Notes under the pieces: generated by a model
Told to the model about the DNA's origin: nothing
Database searches by the model: none
Seen by the model: only the letters and a program-made list of their open reading frames with translations
From: Rubrivivax sp.
GTDB taxonomy: Bacteria; Pseudomonadota; Gammaproteobacteria; Burkholderiales; Burkholderiaceae_C
Assembly (NCBI GenBank): GCA_020248915.1
Contig: JADCGP010000021.1
Coordinates: 32,663 to 96,662, forward strand
DNA length: 64,000 nt
Direction of reading: 5' to 3'
Shown: positions 1 through 9,100 of the stretch, in pieces
Numbering within the stretch: the stretch's first letter is position 1
How the letters are laid out: the number at the start of each line of letters is the position of its first letter
Translations under genes and position numbers: made by a program

Positions 1-2
1 CA

Positions 3-572
3 GTCGAGCTGGATCCCGGCAGCCGACCGTCGGAGTGGATCGCGCCGCTGGTGGCGGTGCCGGGTGCGCTGCTGCTGTGGACGACGCTGTGGGCGCTGGC
101 GAGCAAGCTGTTCCAGCACCGGCTCGACTTCGTCGCCCACCTGCGCATCGCCGGTCTGGGCGCGCTGGCGATCGAGGTCGCGGCCTTCGTGCTGCCGTGG
201 TGCGCGGCGCTGTCCGGCTGGGCGTTGCCGTCGCGGCTGGCCGGCGGCGTCTCGCTGCTCCTGGTGCTGTGGGTCGTGATGGCGCATGCGAGGGTGGTGC
301 TGCCACTGCAGCGCCGCGCGCTGGCGGTGCTGGCCAGCGCGGCGGCGATGGCCGGCGGTGCGCTGCTGCTGACGCTCAACCAGCAGCGGCACGACCGCTG
401 GTTCGCCGAGCTCTACACCTCGACGCTGCCGCCGCCCTGGCTGATGTGGGCGCCGCGCGTGTCGCCCGGGCAGTTCATGGACGAGGCGCAGGACCTGCGG
501 CCGCGGCTTCAGGAGGCCGTGCGCGAGGCCGAGGCCAAGCGCCGCGACACCGCCGACGACGACGAGATCTGA
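3..572 (+). CDS. C-terminal part of a multi-spanning membrane protein (5' end outside window)
   Basis: The frame is open from the left edge, so the real start lies upstream. About 190 residues are visible. Four hydrophobic stretches can be seen (about residues 13-38, 46-75, 78-102 and 105-125 of the visible part), then a soluble tail rich in Arg, Glu and Asp ending DDDEI. The shape (membrane helices followed by a charged tail, with WALASKLFQHR near the first helix) recalls the C-terminal half of Burkholderiales FHA-domain membrane proteins, but no FHA domain is visible here, so the family is a guess. The gene is followed by about 190 bases that include the promoter region of the TetR gene. 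Confidence 0.6.
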   Translation, partial: VELDPGSRPSEWIAPLVAVPGALLLWTTLWALASKLFQHRLDFVAHLRIAGLGALAIEVAAFVLPWCAALSGWALPSRLAGGVSLLLVLWVVMAHARVVLPLQRRALAVLASAAAMAGGALLLTLNQQRHDRWFAELYTSTLPPPWLMWAPRVSPGQFMDEAQDLRPRLQEAVREAEAKRRDTADDDEI

Positions 573-737
573 GACGCGGGCAGGCGGTGCACCGCGCCGG
601 CCATTGCCCCAGGGTTTGCCCGCGATCGACGGATGTTCAGCCTGCGGCAACCGGCCGTCCGCCTGCGGATTAGGCGGTCAACCCTAATAAATCGTTGTTT
701 CCTCGTCACCGGGACGGCCCGTGGATTGTCGAAAATA

Positions 738-749
738 GAACGACCGTTC
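738..749 (+). promoter_or_regulatory. candidate TetR-family operator upstream of the acyl-CoA operon
   Basis: GAACG-AC-CGTTC is a perfect 5+5 inverted repeat, nested in a second symmetry (ACGA...TCGT, 740-751). It sits 14 bases before the ATG at 764, in the only A/T-richer part of this intergenic region. Palindromes of this kind next to a tetR gene usually are the autoregulatory operator. Assignment to this regulator is inference. Confidence 0.5.
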
Positions 750-763
750 GTACGAGAACCCAC

Positions 764-1588
764 ATGCGTCCTGCCGCCGCCCGCCCGCCTGCCGCCGCGA
801 CCGTGGCTGCCACGAAGCCCGCGGCTGCCGCGACGCGCCCGCCGGCGACCGGGCCGCGCGCCGCGCGCCGGCCCGCCGTTGAGTCCGTCCGCAGGGGCAC
901 CGCTGCGCCGCGCGAGGGCGACGCGGGCGCCTCCAAGGGGCGGCAGACGCGCGCCGCGATCCTCGACGCCGCGCTCGGGCTGGCGTCCCACATGGGGCTG
1001 GAAGGCCTGTCGATCGGGGCGCTTGCCGAGGTCACCGGGATGAGCAAGTCGGGCGTCTTCGCCCACTTCGGCTCGCGCGAGGAGCTCCAGATCTCGGTGG
1101 TGCGCGAATACCACGCCCGCTTCGAGCAGGAGGTGTTCTTCCCGGCGGTGCGCGAGCCGCGCGGGCTGCCGCGGCTGTCCGCGTTGTTCGAGCGCTGGGT
1201 GCGGCGCGTCAGTGTCGAGATCGACTCGGGCTGCATCTACATCAGCGGGGCGGTCGAGTTCGACGACCGGCCCGGCCCGGTGCGCGACGCCCTGGTCGAC
1301 ATGGTGCGCGCCTGGCAGGCGGCGCTCGGGCGTGCGATCCGCATCGCCGTCGACCAGGGGCATCTGCGGCCCGACACCGACGTGGCGCAGTTGCTGTTCG
1401 AGATCCACGGCCTGATCCTGGCGCTGCACCACGACGCGCGATTCCTGCGCAACCCCGGCGTGCTCGACCGCGCCCGCGCCGGCTTCGCGGGCGTGCTCGC
1501 GCGCTGGCGTGCCGAACCCGATCCCGCCCCCGTCCCGCCGCGCGCCGCCGTGCGCGCCGCGCGGCCGAACCCCCTTTCCAAGCGCTGA
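764..1588 (+). CDS. TetR/AcrR family regulator of the acyl-CoA operon
   Basis: 274 residues from the ATG at 764. An upstream ATG at 695 is in frame, but it would place the operator-like palindrome at 738-749 inside the coding region. Residues 1-58 are an Ala/Pro/Arg-rich, probably disordered extension, unusual for the family. The TetR helix-turn-helix occupies about residues 60-108, with recognition-helix region SKSGVFAHFGSREEL. The C-terminal ligand-binding domain follows. The acyl-CoA dehydrogenase gene starts 14 bases after the stop on the same strand, so the regulator is probably co-transcribed with the beta-oxidation genes and responds to an acyl-CoA. The ligand is inferred from context only. 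Confidence 0.88.
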   Translation: MRPAAARPPAAATVAATKPAAAATRPPATGPRAARRPAVESVRRGTAAPREGDAGASKGRQTRAAILDAALGLASHMGLEGLSIGALAEVTGMSKSGVFAHFGSREELQISVVREYHARFEQEVFFPAVREPRGLPRLSALFERWVRRVSVEIDSGCIYISGAVEFDDRPGPVRDALVDMVRAWQAALGRAIRIAVDQGHLRPDTDVAQLLFEIHGLILALHHDARFLRNPGVLDRARAGFAGVLARWRAEPDPAPVPPRAAVRAARPNPLSKR

Positions 1589-1602
1589 CCGGAGAACCGA
1601 CG

Positions 1603-3399
1603 ATGCCCACCTACACCCCGCCGCTGCGCGACATGAAGTTCGTGCTGCACGAGCTGCTGGACGCCGCAGGCGAGCTGAAGCGGCTGCCCGTGCACGCCGA
1701 CATCGACGCCGCGACCATCGACGCGGTGCTCGAGGAGGGCGGCCGCTTCGCTGCCGAGGTGCTCGCGCCGATCAACCACAGCGCCGACCGCGAGGGCTGC
1801 CGCTACGACCGCGACAGCGGTGCCGTGCACACGCCAGCCGGCTACAAGGAGGCCTACGCGAAGTACGTCGAGGGCGGCTGGCCGGCGCTGGCCGCCGACC
1901 CGGAGCACGGAGGCCAGGGCCTGCCGCACCTGGTCAACCAGGCCTTCTACGAGATGCTCAACGGCGCCAACCAGGCCTGGACGATGTACCCCGGCCTGTC
2001 GCATGGCGCCTACGAGTGCCTGCTCTCGCACGGCACCGAGGAGCAGAAGAAGACCTACCTGCCCAGGATCGTGAGCGGCGAATGGACCGGCACGATGTGC
2101 CTGACCGAGGCCCACTGCGGCACCGACCTCGGCCTGCTGCGAACGAAGGCCGAGCCGGTGCCGGGATCGCCGGGCACGTACCGGCTGAACGGCAGCAAGA
2201 TCTTCATCAGCGCCGGCGAGCACGACATGGCACCCAACATCGTGCACCTGGTGCTGGCGCGCCTTCCCGACGCGCCGCCGGGCAGCAAGGGCATCAGCCT
2301 GTTCGTCGTGCCCAAGTTCCTGGTCGGGGCCGACGGCAGCCTCGGTGCGCGCAACGGCATCCGCTGCGCCGGCATCGAGCACAAGATGGGCATCCACGGC
2401 AGCGCCACCTGCCAGCTGGTGCTGGAGGACGCGATCGGCACGCTGGTCGGCGAGCCGCACAAGGGCCTGCCGGCGATGTTCGTGATGATGAACGCGGCGC
2501 GCATCGGCGTGGGCATGCAGGGCCTCGGCCTGACGGAGGTCGCCTACCAGAACGCCGTCGCCTACGCGCGTGACCGGCTGCAGATGCGCTCGCTGAGCGG
2601 CCCGAAGGCGCCGGACAAGCCCGCCGACCCGATCATCGTGCACCCCGATGTGCGCAAGATGCTGCTCACCGCGCGCGCCTACGCCGAGGGCGGCCGCGCG
2701 CTGGCGATGTGGGCCACGCTGCAGATCGACAAGGCGCTGAACACCGAGGACGAGGACGAGCGCCGCGATTGCGAGGACCTGGTGGCGCTGACCACGCCGA
2801 TCGTCAAGGCCTTCCTGACCGACAACGCCTGGATCGCCACCAGCCACTGCATGCAGGTGTTCGGCGGCCACGGCTACGTGCGCGAGTGGGGGATGGAGCA
2901 GTTCGTGCGCGACTCGCGCATCAACATGATCTACGAGGGCACGAACACCATCCAGGCCCTGGACCTGCTGGGCCGCAAGGTGCTGGGCGACAACGGTGCC
3001 AAGCTGAAGAAGTTCGGCCGCCTGGTGTCGGAGTTCATCGAGGCCGAGGGCACCGACGAGGCGATGCAGGAGTTCGTCAACCCGCTGGCCGACCTGGGCG
3101 ACAAGGTGACCAAGCTCACGACCGAACTCGGCATGAAGGCCTTCCGCGACCACGACGAGGTAGGCGCGGCGGCCGTGGACTACCTGCGCGTGTGCGGTCA
3201 CCTGATCTTCGCCTACTTCTGGGCCCGCATGGCGCGCGTCGCCCTCGACCGCCAGGGCGGCGGCGACCCGTTCTATGCTGCCAAGCTCGCCACCGCGCGC
3301 TTCTACTTCGCCAAGCTGCTGCCCGAGACCGCGGGTCTGATCCGCAGCGCCCGCAGCGGTGCCGCGCCCCTGCTGGCGATGGACGAGGCGCTGTTCTGA
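1603..3399 (+). CDS. Acyl-CoA dehydrogenase, long C-terminal-extension type
   Basis: 598 residues, the normal size for the roughly 600-residue acyl-CoA dehydrogenases that carry an extra N-terminal segment and a C-terminal extension domain (the subfamily containing AidB-like and DmdC-like enzymes). The N-terminus MPTYTPPLRDMKFVLHEL is typical. The FAD-binding segments (GTMCLTEAHCGTDLG, then GSKIFISAGEHD) and the catalytic base Glu445 in MIYEGTNTIQ are present. The start is preceded by a good ribosome site (CGGAGAAC). It is predicted to introduce the trans-2 double bond in acyl-CoAs, with electrons passing to ETF. It heads the enzymatic part of the operon. Chain-length preference cannot be read. 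Confidence 0.93.
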   Translation: MPTYTPPLRDMKFVLHELLDAAGELKRLPVHADIDAATIDAVLEEGGRFAAEVLAPINHSADREGCRYDRDSGAVHTPAGYKEAYAKYVEGGWPALAADPEHGGQGLPHLVNQAFYEMLNGANQAWTMYPGLSHGAYECLLSHGTEEQKKTYLPRIVSGEWTGTMCLTEAHCGTDLGLLRTKAEPVPGSPGTYRLNGSKIFISAGEHDMAPNIVHLVLARLPDAPPGSKGISLFVVPKFLVGADGSLGARNGIRCAGIEHKMGIHGSATCQLVLEDAIGTLVGEPHKGLPAMFVMMNAARIGVGMQGLGLTEVAYQNAVAYARDRLQMRSLSGPKAPDKPADPIIVHPDVRKMLLTARAYAEGGRALAMWATLQIDKALNTEDEDERRDCEDLVALTTPIVKAFLTDNAWIATSHCMQVFGGHGYVREWGMEQFVRDSRINMIYEGTNTIQALDLLGRKVLGDNGAKLKKFGRLVSEFIEAEGTDEAMQEFVNPLADLGDKVTKLTTELGMKAFRDHDEVGAAAVDYLRVCGHLIFAYFWARMARVALDRQGGGDPFYAAKLATARFYFAKLLPETAGLIRSARSGAAPLLAMDEALF

Positions 3400-3447
3400 G
3401 CCTGCCGCACCCACGCAGCCAACCCCAACCCAACACGGAGACCCGCC

Positions 3448-3876
3448 ATGAAGAAGTTCCTCGCCGCCGCGCTGTGCGCGCTGGCCGCCCCGCTCGTGCT
3501 CGCCCAGGGCAGCCCGGTCGGCCTGTGGAAGACGATCGACGACAAGACCGGCAAGGAACGCTCGCTGGTCCGCATCAGCGACGGCGGCGGCGCGCTGGTC
3601 GGCCGCATCGAGAAGCGCCTCGACCCCGCGGCCAAGCCCGACGCGCGCTGCGACAAGTGCGCCGACGACCGCAAGGACCGGCCTGTGGACGGCCTCGAGA
3701 TCATCCGCGGCGCTCGCGCCGACGGCGAGGCCTGGACCGGCGGCACGATCCTCGACCCCGAGGACGGCAAGGTGTACCGGCTGCGCCTGAAGGTCGAGGA
3801 GGCCGGCCGCAAGCTCGAAGTGCGCGGCTATCTCGGCCCGTTCTATCGCAACCAGCACTGGATCCGCGTCGAGTGA
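3448..3876 (+). CDS. DUF2147 domain secreted protein
   Basis: 142 residues with a clear Sec signal peptide (positive MKK, hydrophobic core, cleavage near ALA-QG at about residue 20). The mature part has the DUF2147 layout: GLWKTIDDKTGKERSLVRI near the start, a Cys pair (about residues 68-71, CDKC), GGTILDPEDGKVYR and a C-terminal GPFYRNQHW. DUF2147 proteins are small periplasmic beta-barrel-like domains of unknown biochemical role. It sits inside the beta-oxidation operon between the dehydrogenase and the fusion enzyme, an arrangement seen in related betaproteobacteria. Confidence 0.88.
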   Translation: MKKFLAAALCALAAPLVLAQGSPVGLWKTIDDKTGKERSLVRISDGGGALVGRIEKRLDPAAKPDARCDKCADDRKDRPVDGLEIIRGARADGEAWTGGTILDPEDGKVYRLRLKVEEAGRKLEVRGYLGPFYRNQHWIRVE

Positions 3877-3893
3877 CGCGTCGAGGAGACCCC

Positions 3894-6287
3894 GTGAACC
3901 GATTCCCCGTGCGCAAGGTGGCCGTGCTCGGTGCCGGCGTGATGGGCGCGCAGATCGCCGCCCACCTCGTCAACTGCAAGGTGCCGGTGATCCTGTTCGA
4001 CCTCGCCGCCCGCGAGGGCCCGGCCAACGGCGTCGTCGCCCGGGCGGTCGACAACCTGAAGAAGCTCAAGCCCGCGCCACTGGGCGTGGCCGAGGACGCC
4101 GCGTTCATCGAGCAGGCCAACTACGACGAGCACCTCGGCCGCCTGGCCGAGTGCGACCTGGTCATCGAGGCCATCGCCGAGCGCATGGACTGGAAGCAGG
4201 ACCTGTACCGGCGCATCGCGCCGGCCCTGGCCCCGCACGCGCTGGTGGCCAGCAACACGTCGGGGCTGTCGATCACGCGGCTGTCGGAGGTGCTGCCCGA
4301 GGAGATCCGGCCGCGCTTCGCCGGCATCCACTTCTTCAACCCGCCGCGCTACATGGCGCTGGTGGAGCTGATCGCGGCGCCCGACACCCGCCCCGAGGTG
4401 CTGGACCGGCTCGAGACCTTCGTCACCACCACGCTCGGCAAGGGAGTCGTGCGCGCCAAGGACACGCCCAACTTCATCGCCAACCGCATCGGCATCGCAG
4501 GGCTGCTGGCGACGATGAAGCAGGCCGAGAACTTCGGCCTGGCCTACGACGTGGTCGACGACCTGACCGGCAAGAAGATGGGCCGCGCCTCCAGCGGCAC
4601 CTTCCGCACGCTCGACGTGGTGGGCCTGGACACCATCGCGCACGTGGTCAAGACGATGCAGGACCACCTGCAGACCGACCCGTTCTACCCGAACTTCGCG
4701 ACGCCGCCGGTGCTGGCGCGGCTGATCGAGCAGGGCGCGCTCGGCCAGAAGGCCGGCGCGGGCTTCTACAAGAAGGCCGGCAAGGACATCCTGCGCCTCG
4801 ACCCTTCCAAGGGCGACTACGTGCCCGTGGGCGGCAAGGCCGAGCCGCTGGTCGAGCGGATGCTGAAGAAGCCGCCCGCCGAGCGGCTGAAGCTGCTGCG
4901 CGAGAGCAGCCACCCGCAGGCGCAGTTCCTGTGGGCGATCCTGCGCGACGGCTTCCACTACGCGGCGGTGCATCTGGAAAGCATCGCCGACAACGCGCGC
5001 GACGTCGACCGGGCGATGCGCTGGGGCTTCGGCATGAAGCAGGGCCCGTTCGAGACCTGGCAGCAGGCCGGCTGGCTGCAGGTGGCGCAGTGGATCCGCG
5101 AGGACATCGATGCCGGCAAGGCGCTGGCCAGGGCCCCGCTGCCCGACTGGGTGTTCGAGGGGCCTGTGCCCGACAAGGGCGTGCACACGGCCGAGGGCTC
5201 GTGGAGCCCCGCGCGCAAGGCCTACGTGCCGCGCAGCGAGCTGGCCGTCTACCGGCGGCAGCACTTCCCCGAGCGCGTGCTGGGCGAGGCCGGCGCCAAC
5301 CCGCTGGCCAGCGGCACCGAACTGTTCCGCAACGAGGAGATCCGCGTCTGGACGCTGGACGGCGAGATCGTGATCGCGAGCATCACCGCCAAGCTGCACC
5401 TGATCGGGCCGGCCGTCGTCGAGGGCCTGGCCCGGGCCGTGGAGATCGCCGAGCAGGGCTACCAGGGCGTGGTGATCTGGTCGCCCGACGACGTGTTCTC
5501 GGCCGGCGCCAACCTCGAGAGCCTGATGCCGGTGTTCATGAAGCTCGGCGCCAAGGGCATCAAGCCCGAGGAGAAGAAGCTGCAGGACCTGATGCTGCGC
5601 CTGCGCTACGCCCAGGTGCCGGTGGTGGCCGCGATGCGCGGCCTGGCCCTGGGCGGCGGGTGCGAGATCGCGATCCACTGCGCGCGCCGCGTCGCGGCGA
5701 TGGAGACCTACGTTGGCCTCGTGGAGGTGGGCGTCGGCCTGATTCCCGGCGGCGGCGGCCTGGCCTACATCGCGCGCCGCGCGGCCGAGATGGCGGGGGC
5801 GGGCAATGCCAATGCCGACCTTCTGAAGTTCGCCACCGACGGCTTCACCAGCGCCGCGATGGCCAAGGTGGGCACCAGCGCGATCGAGTCGCGCCGGCTC
5901 GGCTACCTGCTGTGGAGCGACGTGATCGTGCCCAACAAGGACGAGCTGCTGTACGTCGCGCTCGAGCAGGTGCGCTCGATGGCCGCCTCGGGCTACCGGC
6001 CGCCGCTGAAGGCGCTGTTCCCGGTGGCCGGCCGCGGCGCCATCGCCACCATCCAGGGCCAGCTCGCCAACATGCGCGACGGCGGCTTCATCAGCGCGCA
6101 CGACTTCCACATCGGCACGCTGATCGCCGAGGTGGTGTGCGGCGGCGACGTCGATGCGGGCTCGCTGGTCAGCGAGGAGTACCTGATGGCGATGGAGCGC
6201 GACCGCTTCTGCGCGCTGCTCGATCACCCCAAGACGCAGGAGCGGATCATCGGCATGCTGCAGACCGGCAAGCCCGTCCGCAACTGA
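3894..6287 (+). CDS. 3-hydroxyacyl-CoA dehydrogenase / enoyl-CoA hydratase fusion (FadN-type)
   Basis: 797 residues from a GTG start at 3894, chosen because GAGGAG lies just upstream and the protein then opens with the NAD-binding Rossmann motif (AVLGAGVMGAQIAAHL). Domain order is NAD-binding 3-hydroxyacyl-CoA dehydrogenase (about 1-190), its C-terminal helical domain repeated (to about 470), then a crotonase domain (about 480-690) and a tail. This order is that of Bacillus FadN and is opposite to E. coli FadB. The catalytic pair IHFFNPP and the crotonase ALGGGCE (Glu591) with VGLVEVGVGLIPGGGG are intact, so both hydratase and dehydrogenase activities are expected. It does the two middle steps of beta-oxidation and partners with the downstream thiolase. 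Confidence 0.93.
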   Translation: MNRFPVRKVAVLGAGVMGAQIAAHLVNCKVPVILFDLAAREGPANGVVARAVDNLKKLKPAPLGVAEDAAFIEQANYDEHLGRLAECDLVIEAIAERMDWKQDLYRRIAPALAPHALVASNTSGLSITRLSEVLPEEIRPRFAGIHFFNPPRYMALVELIAAPDTRPEVLDRLETFVTTTLGKGVVRAKDTPNFIANRIGIAGLLATMKQAENFGLAYDVVDDLTGKKMGRASSGTFRTLDVVGLDTIAHVVKTMQDHLQTDPFYPNFATPPVLARLIEQGALGQKAGAGFYKKAGKDILRLDPSKGDYVPVGGKAEPLVERMLKKPPAERLKLLRESSHPQAQFLWAILRDGFHYAAVHLESIADNARDVDRAMRWGFGMKQGPFETWQQAGWLQVAQWIREDIDAGKALARAPLPDWVFEGPVPDKGVHTAEGSWSPARKAYVPRSELAVYRRQHFPERVLGEAGANPLASGTELFRNEEIRVWTLDGEIVIASITAKLHLIGPAVVEGLARAVEIAEQGYQGVVIWSPDDVFSAGANLESLMPVFMKLGAKGIKPEEKKLQDLMLRLRYAQVPVVAAMRGLALGGGCEIAIHCARRVAAMETYVGLVEVGVGLIPGGGGLAYIARRAAEMAGAGNANADLLKFATDGFTSAAMAKVGTSAIESRRLGYLLWSDVIVPNKDELLYVALEQVRSMAASGYRPPLKALFPVAGRGAIATIQGQLANMRDGGFISAHDFHIGTLIAEVVCGGDVDAGSLVSEEYLMAMERDRFCALLDHPKTQERIIGMLQTGKPVRN

Positions 6288-6304
6288 GGCACGGAGACGA
6301 GATC

Positions 6305-7504
6305 ATGAGCAAGCAAGTCCAGGACGCCTACATCGTCGCCGCCACCCGCACGCCGATCGGCAAGGCGCCGCGCGGCGCGTTCCGCAACACCCGGCCCGAC
6401 GACCTGCTGGTCGCCGCGGTGCGCACCGCGCTGGCGCAGGTGCCGACGCTCGACCCGAAGGTCATCGAGGACGCCATCGTCGGCTGCAGCTTCCCCGAGG
6501 GCGAGCAGGGCATGAACATGGCCCGCGTCGCGATGGTGCTGGCCGGGCTGCCGCACTCGGTGGGCGGGGTCACCGTCAACCGCTTCTGCGCCAGCGGGCT
6601 CACCGCGCTGGCGATGGCCGCCGACCGGATCCGCGTCGGCGAGGCAGACGTGATGATCGCCGGCGGCGCCGAGAGCATGAGCCTGGTGCCGATGGGCGGC
6701 AACAAGCCGAGCTTCAACCCGGCCGTGTTCGCGCGCGACGAGAACGTCGGCATCGCCTATGGCATGGGCCTGACCGCGGAAAAGGTGGCCACTCAGTGGA
6801 AGGTGAGCCGCGAGGCGCAGGACGCCTTCGCGCTGGCCAGCCACCGCAAGGCGCTGGCGGCGCAGGCCGCGGGCGAGTTCGCCGACGAGACCACGCCGGT
6901 GGAGGTGGTCGAGCGGGTGCCCGACCTGGCCAGCGGCCAGGCGACCGTCCGCACCCGCACTGTCGCGCTCGACGAGGGCGCGCGCGCTGACACGTCGCTC
7001 GAAGGTCTGGCCCGGCTCAAGCCCGTGTTCGCCGCCAAGGGCAGCGTCACCGCCGGCAACAGCAGCCAGACCAGCGATGGCGCCGGTGCGCTGATCCTCG
7101 CCAGCGAGAAGGCCTGCCGCGAGTTCGACCTGCGGCCGCTGGCCCGCTTCGTCGGCTTCGCGGTCCGCGGCGTGGCGCCCGAGATCATGGGCATCGGTCC
7201 GATCGAGGCGATCCCGGCCGCGCTGCGCAGCGCCGGCCTCAGGCTGCCCGACCTCGGCTGGATCGAGCTCAACGAGGCCTTCGCCGCGCAGGCGCTGGCG
7301 GTGATCGACAGCGTCGGCCTCGACCCGGCGAAGGTCAACCCGATCGGCGGCGCGATCGCCCTCGGCCACCCGCTGGGCGCCACCGGCGCGATCCGCGCGG
7401 CCACCGTCGTGCACGCGTTGCGGCGCCACCAGCTGAAGTACGGCATGGTCACCATGTGCGTCGGCATGGGCCAGGGCGCGGCCGGCATCCTCGAGCGCGT
7501 CTGA
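6305..7504 (+). CDS. Acetyl-CoA C-acyltransferase (thiolase)
   Basis: 399 residues, normal thiolase length. The start ATG at 6305 is 17 bases after the fusion-enzyme stop, with GGAGA upstream. The acyl-accepting Cys95 lies in VNRFCASGL. The catalytic His is in GGAIALGHPLGATGA and the second Cys in MCVGMGQGAAG. It performs the last step of the cycle, cleaving 3-ketoacyl-CoA with CoA. The pairing of a FadN-like fusion with an adjacent FadA-like thiolase argues for a degradative rather than biosynthetic (PhaA) role. Confidence 0.95.
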   Translation: MSKQVQDAYIVAATRTPIGKAPRGAFRNTRPDDLLVAAVRTALAQVPTLDPKVIEDAIVGCSFPEGEQGMNMARVAMVLAGLPHSVGGVTVNRFCASGLTALAMAADRIRVGEADVMIAGGAESMSLVPMGGNKPSFNPAVFARDENVGIAYGMGLTAEKVATQWKVSREAQDAFALASHRKALAAQAAGEFADETTPVEVVERVPDLASGQATVRTRTVALDEGARADTSLEGLARLKPVFAAKGSVTAGNSSQTSDGAGALILASEKACREFDLRPLARFVGFAVRGVAPEIMGIGPIEAIPAALRSAGLRLPDLGWIELNEAFAAQALAVIDSVGLDPAKVNPIGGAIALGHPLGATGAIRAATVVHALRRHQLKYGMVTMCVGMGQGAAGILERV

Positions 7505-7531
7505 ACGAGCCCGCCCACTGGAGCCAAGCCG

Positions 7532-8308
7532 ATGCAGCACATCCGAACCGCCACGCTGGACGGCGTGGCTTCCATCGAGATCGCCCGCCCGGAGAAGAAG
7601 AACGCGCTCACCGTCGAGATGTACCAGGCGATGGCCGAAGCCCTTTCCGCCGCGCGCGAGGACGCCGCCGTGCGCGCGGTGCTGATCACCGGCCAGCCGG
7701 GCATCTTCACCAGCGGCAACGACATCGAGGACTTCATGAAGCGCCGGCCGGGCGAGGGCAGCGATGCGCTCGATTCGCCGGTGGCCCGCTTCATGCTCGC
7801 GCTGCTCGAGTGCGACAAGCCGGTGGTGGTGGCGGTCACCGGCGCGGCCATCGGCATCGGCACGACGATGCTGCTGCACTGCGACTTCGTCTACGTCAGC
7901 GACGAGGCGCGGCTGTCGATGCCCTTCGTCGGGCTGGGCCTGGTGCCGGAGTACGCCTCCAGCCTGCTGGTGCCGCAGCTGATGGGCGCGCGGCGCGCGG
8001 CCGAGAAGCTGCTGCTGGGCGAGCCCTTCACGCCCGAGCAGGCGGTGGAGTGCGGCATCGCCAACGCGGTGCTGCCGGCCGCGGAGGTCGTGCCCCACGC
8101 GCGCCGCGTGGCCGAGCGCTTCCGCGCGCTGCCGCCCGGCGCGGTGCGCGAGGCCAAGCGCCTGATGCGGGCGCCCCAGCGCGAGCAGGTGCTGGCCACG
8201 ATCCGTGCCGAGGGGGCGCTGTTCGCCGCGCGGCTGCGCAGCCCGGAGGCGATGGAGGCCTTCGGCGCCTTCCTGCAGCGGCGCAAGCCCGACTTCAGCC
8301 GCTTCTGA
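7532..8308 (+). CDS. Crotonase-family enoyl-CoA hydratase/isomerase
   Basis: 258 residues, single crotonase domain. The CoA-binding ARPEKKNALT and oxyanion-hole segment ITGQPGIFTSGNDI are clear. The first hydratase glutamate position reads GAAIGIGTTM instead of the usual GGGCE, while the second glutamate is present in LGLVPEYASS. Retaining only that glutamate is the pattern of delta3-delta2 enoyl-CoA isomerases, so isomerisation of unsaturated acyl-CoAs is at least as likely as hydration. The start is supported by GGAG at -10. It follows the thiolase by 27 bases in the same operon. Confidence 0.9.
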   Translation: MQHIRTATLDGVASIEIARPEKKNALTVEMYQAMAEALSAAREDAAVRAVLITGQPGIFTSGNDIEDFMKRRPGEGSDALDSPVARFMLALLECDKPVVVAVTGAAIGIGTTMLLHCDFVYVSDEARLSMPFVGLGLVPEYASSLLVPQLMGARRAAEKLLLGEPFTPEQAVECGIANAVLPAAEVVPHARRVAERFRALPPGAVREAKRLMRAPQREQVLATIRAEGALFAARLRSPEAMEAFGAFLQRRKPDFSRF

Positions 8309-8332
8309 GCCCGCGCCGGCCCCGCGCGCCCG

Positions 8333-9100
8333 ATGTCGCTCACGGTCAAGCTCGTCCTGACGCCGCTGTTGGTCGCGCAGGCGCTGCGCACCCGCGCCAG
8401 GCTGCCGCGCCTGCCGGAGGCGGCCGGGTCGCGCCAGGGCGTGGTCGGCGAGGGCCCGCCGCTGCGGCTGCTGATCGCGGGCGACTCTTCGGCGGCCGGG
8501 GTCGGTGTCGCGCGCCAGCACGACGCGCTGGCCGGGCGGCTGGCGCGCGAGCTGGCCAGGCGCTGCGACGCGACCGTGCACTGGCGGCTGGTGGCCCGCA
8601 CCGGCCTGAGCACGGCGCAGACGCTCGAGCTGCTGCGCGGGGAACTCGACGGTCAGCGCCCTTGCTTCGACGTGGCCGTGGTGGCCACCGGCGTCAACGA
8701 CGTGATCGGGCAGGTGCCTTCGCAGCGCGCAGTCGCGCAGCGCGAGGCGCTGGCCAACTGGCTGCGCAATGCGGTCGGGGTCGCGCACGTCGTCTTCTTG
8801 CCGTTGCCGCCCGTGCATCGCTTTCCCGGCCTGCCGCAGCCACTGCGCTGGATCGCGGGCGAGGACGCGCGGCGCCACGACGAGGCCCTGAGCCGCTGGG
8901 TACGGACGCGGTGCGACGTCTCGCGGCCCGACGTGCCGCTGCCACTGGTGCCCGACGCGATGGCCGCCGACGGCTTCCACCCCGGCGCGCCGGTGTACCG
9001 CGCCTGCGCCGAGGCGGTGGCCCGGCATGTCGCCAGCCGCGTGTGGCCCGCGGGGGCCGCGCACGCCGACCATCCCGACCCCGAAGGAGACCCCCGATGA
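8333..9100 (+). CDS. SGNH/GDSL-family hydrolase
   Basis: 255 residues. Block I is AGDSSAAG with nucleophile Ser52, block III is TGVND, and block V is DGFHPG with the catalytic Asp and His. The N-terminus has a short hydrophobic helix (SLTVKLVLTPLLVAQAL) that may anchor it to the membrane. It is probably an esterase or thioesterase acting on acyl groups. It overlaps the next gene by four bases (ATGA), so the two are translationally coupled within the beta-oxidation operon. The natural substrate is unknown. Confidence 0.88.
   Translation: MSLTVKLVLTPLLVAQALRTRARLPRLPEAAGSRQGVVGEGPPLRLLIAGDSSAAGVGVARQHDALAGRLARELARRCDATVHWRLVARTGLSTAQTLELLRGELDGQRPCFDVAVVATGVNDVIGQVPSQRAVAQREALANWLRNAVGVAHVVFLPLPPVHRFPGLPQPLRWIAGEDARRHDEALSRWVRTRCDVSRPDVPLPLVPDAMAADGFHPGAPVYRACAEAVARHVASRVWPAGAAHADHPDPEGDPR

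Noticed and set aside
1237..3858. 873-codon open frame antisense to the acyl-CoA dehydrogenase
   Set aside because: High GC makes antisense frames open. It shows His/Val/Ala/Arg-rich shadow composition, and the opposite strand encodes a clear complete enzyme.
3843..6227. 794-codon open frame antisense to the fusion enzyme
   Set aside because: Same reason: low-complexity composition and no motif, while the plus strand has intact catalytic motifs.
6224..9073. 949-codon antisense frame across thiolase, crotonase and SGNH genes
   Set aside because: It spans three well-supported genes and has shadow composition.
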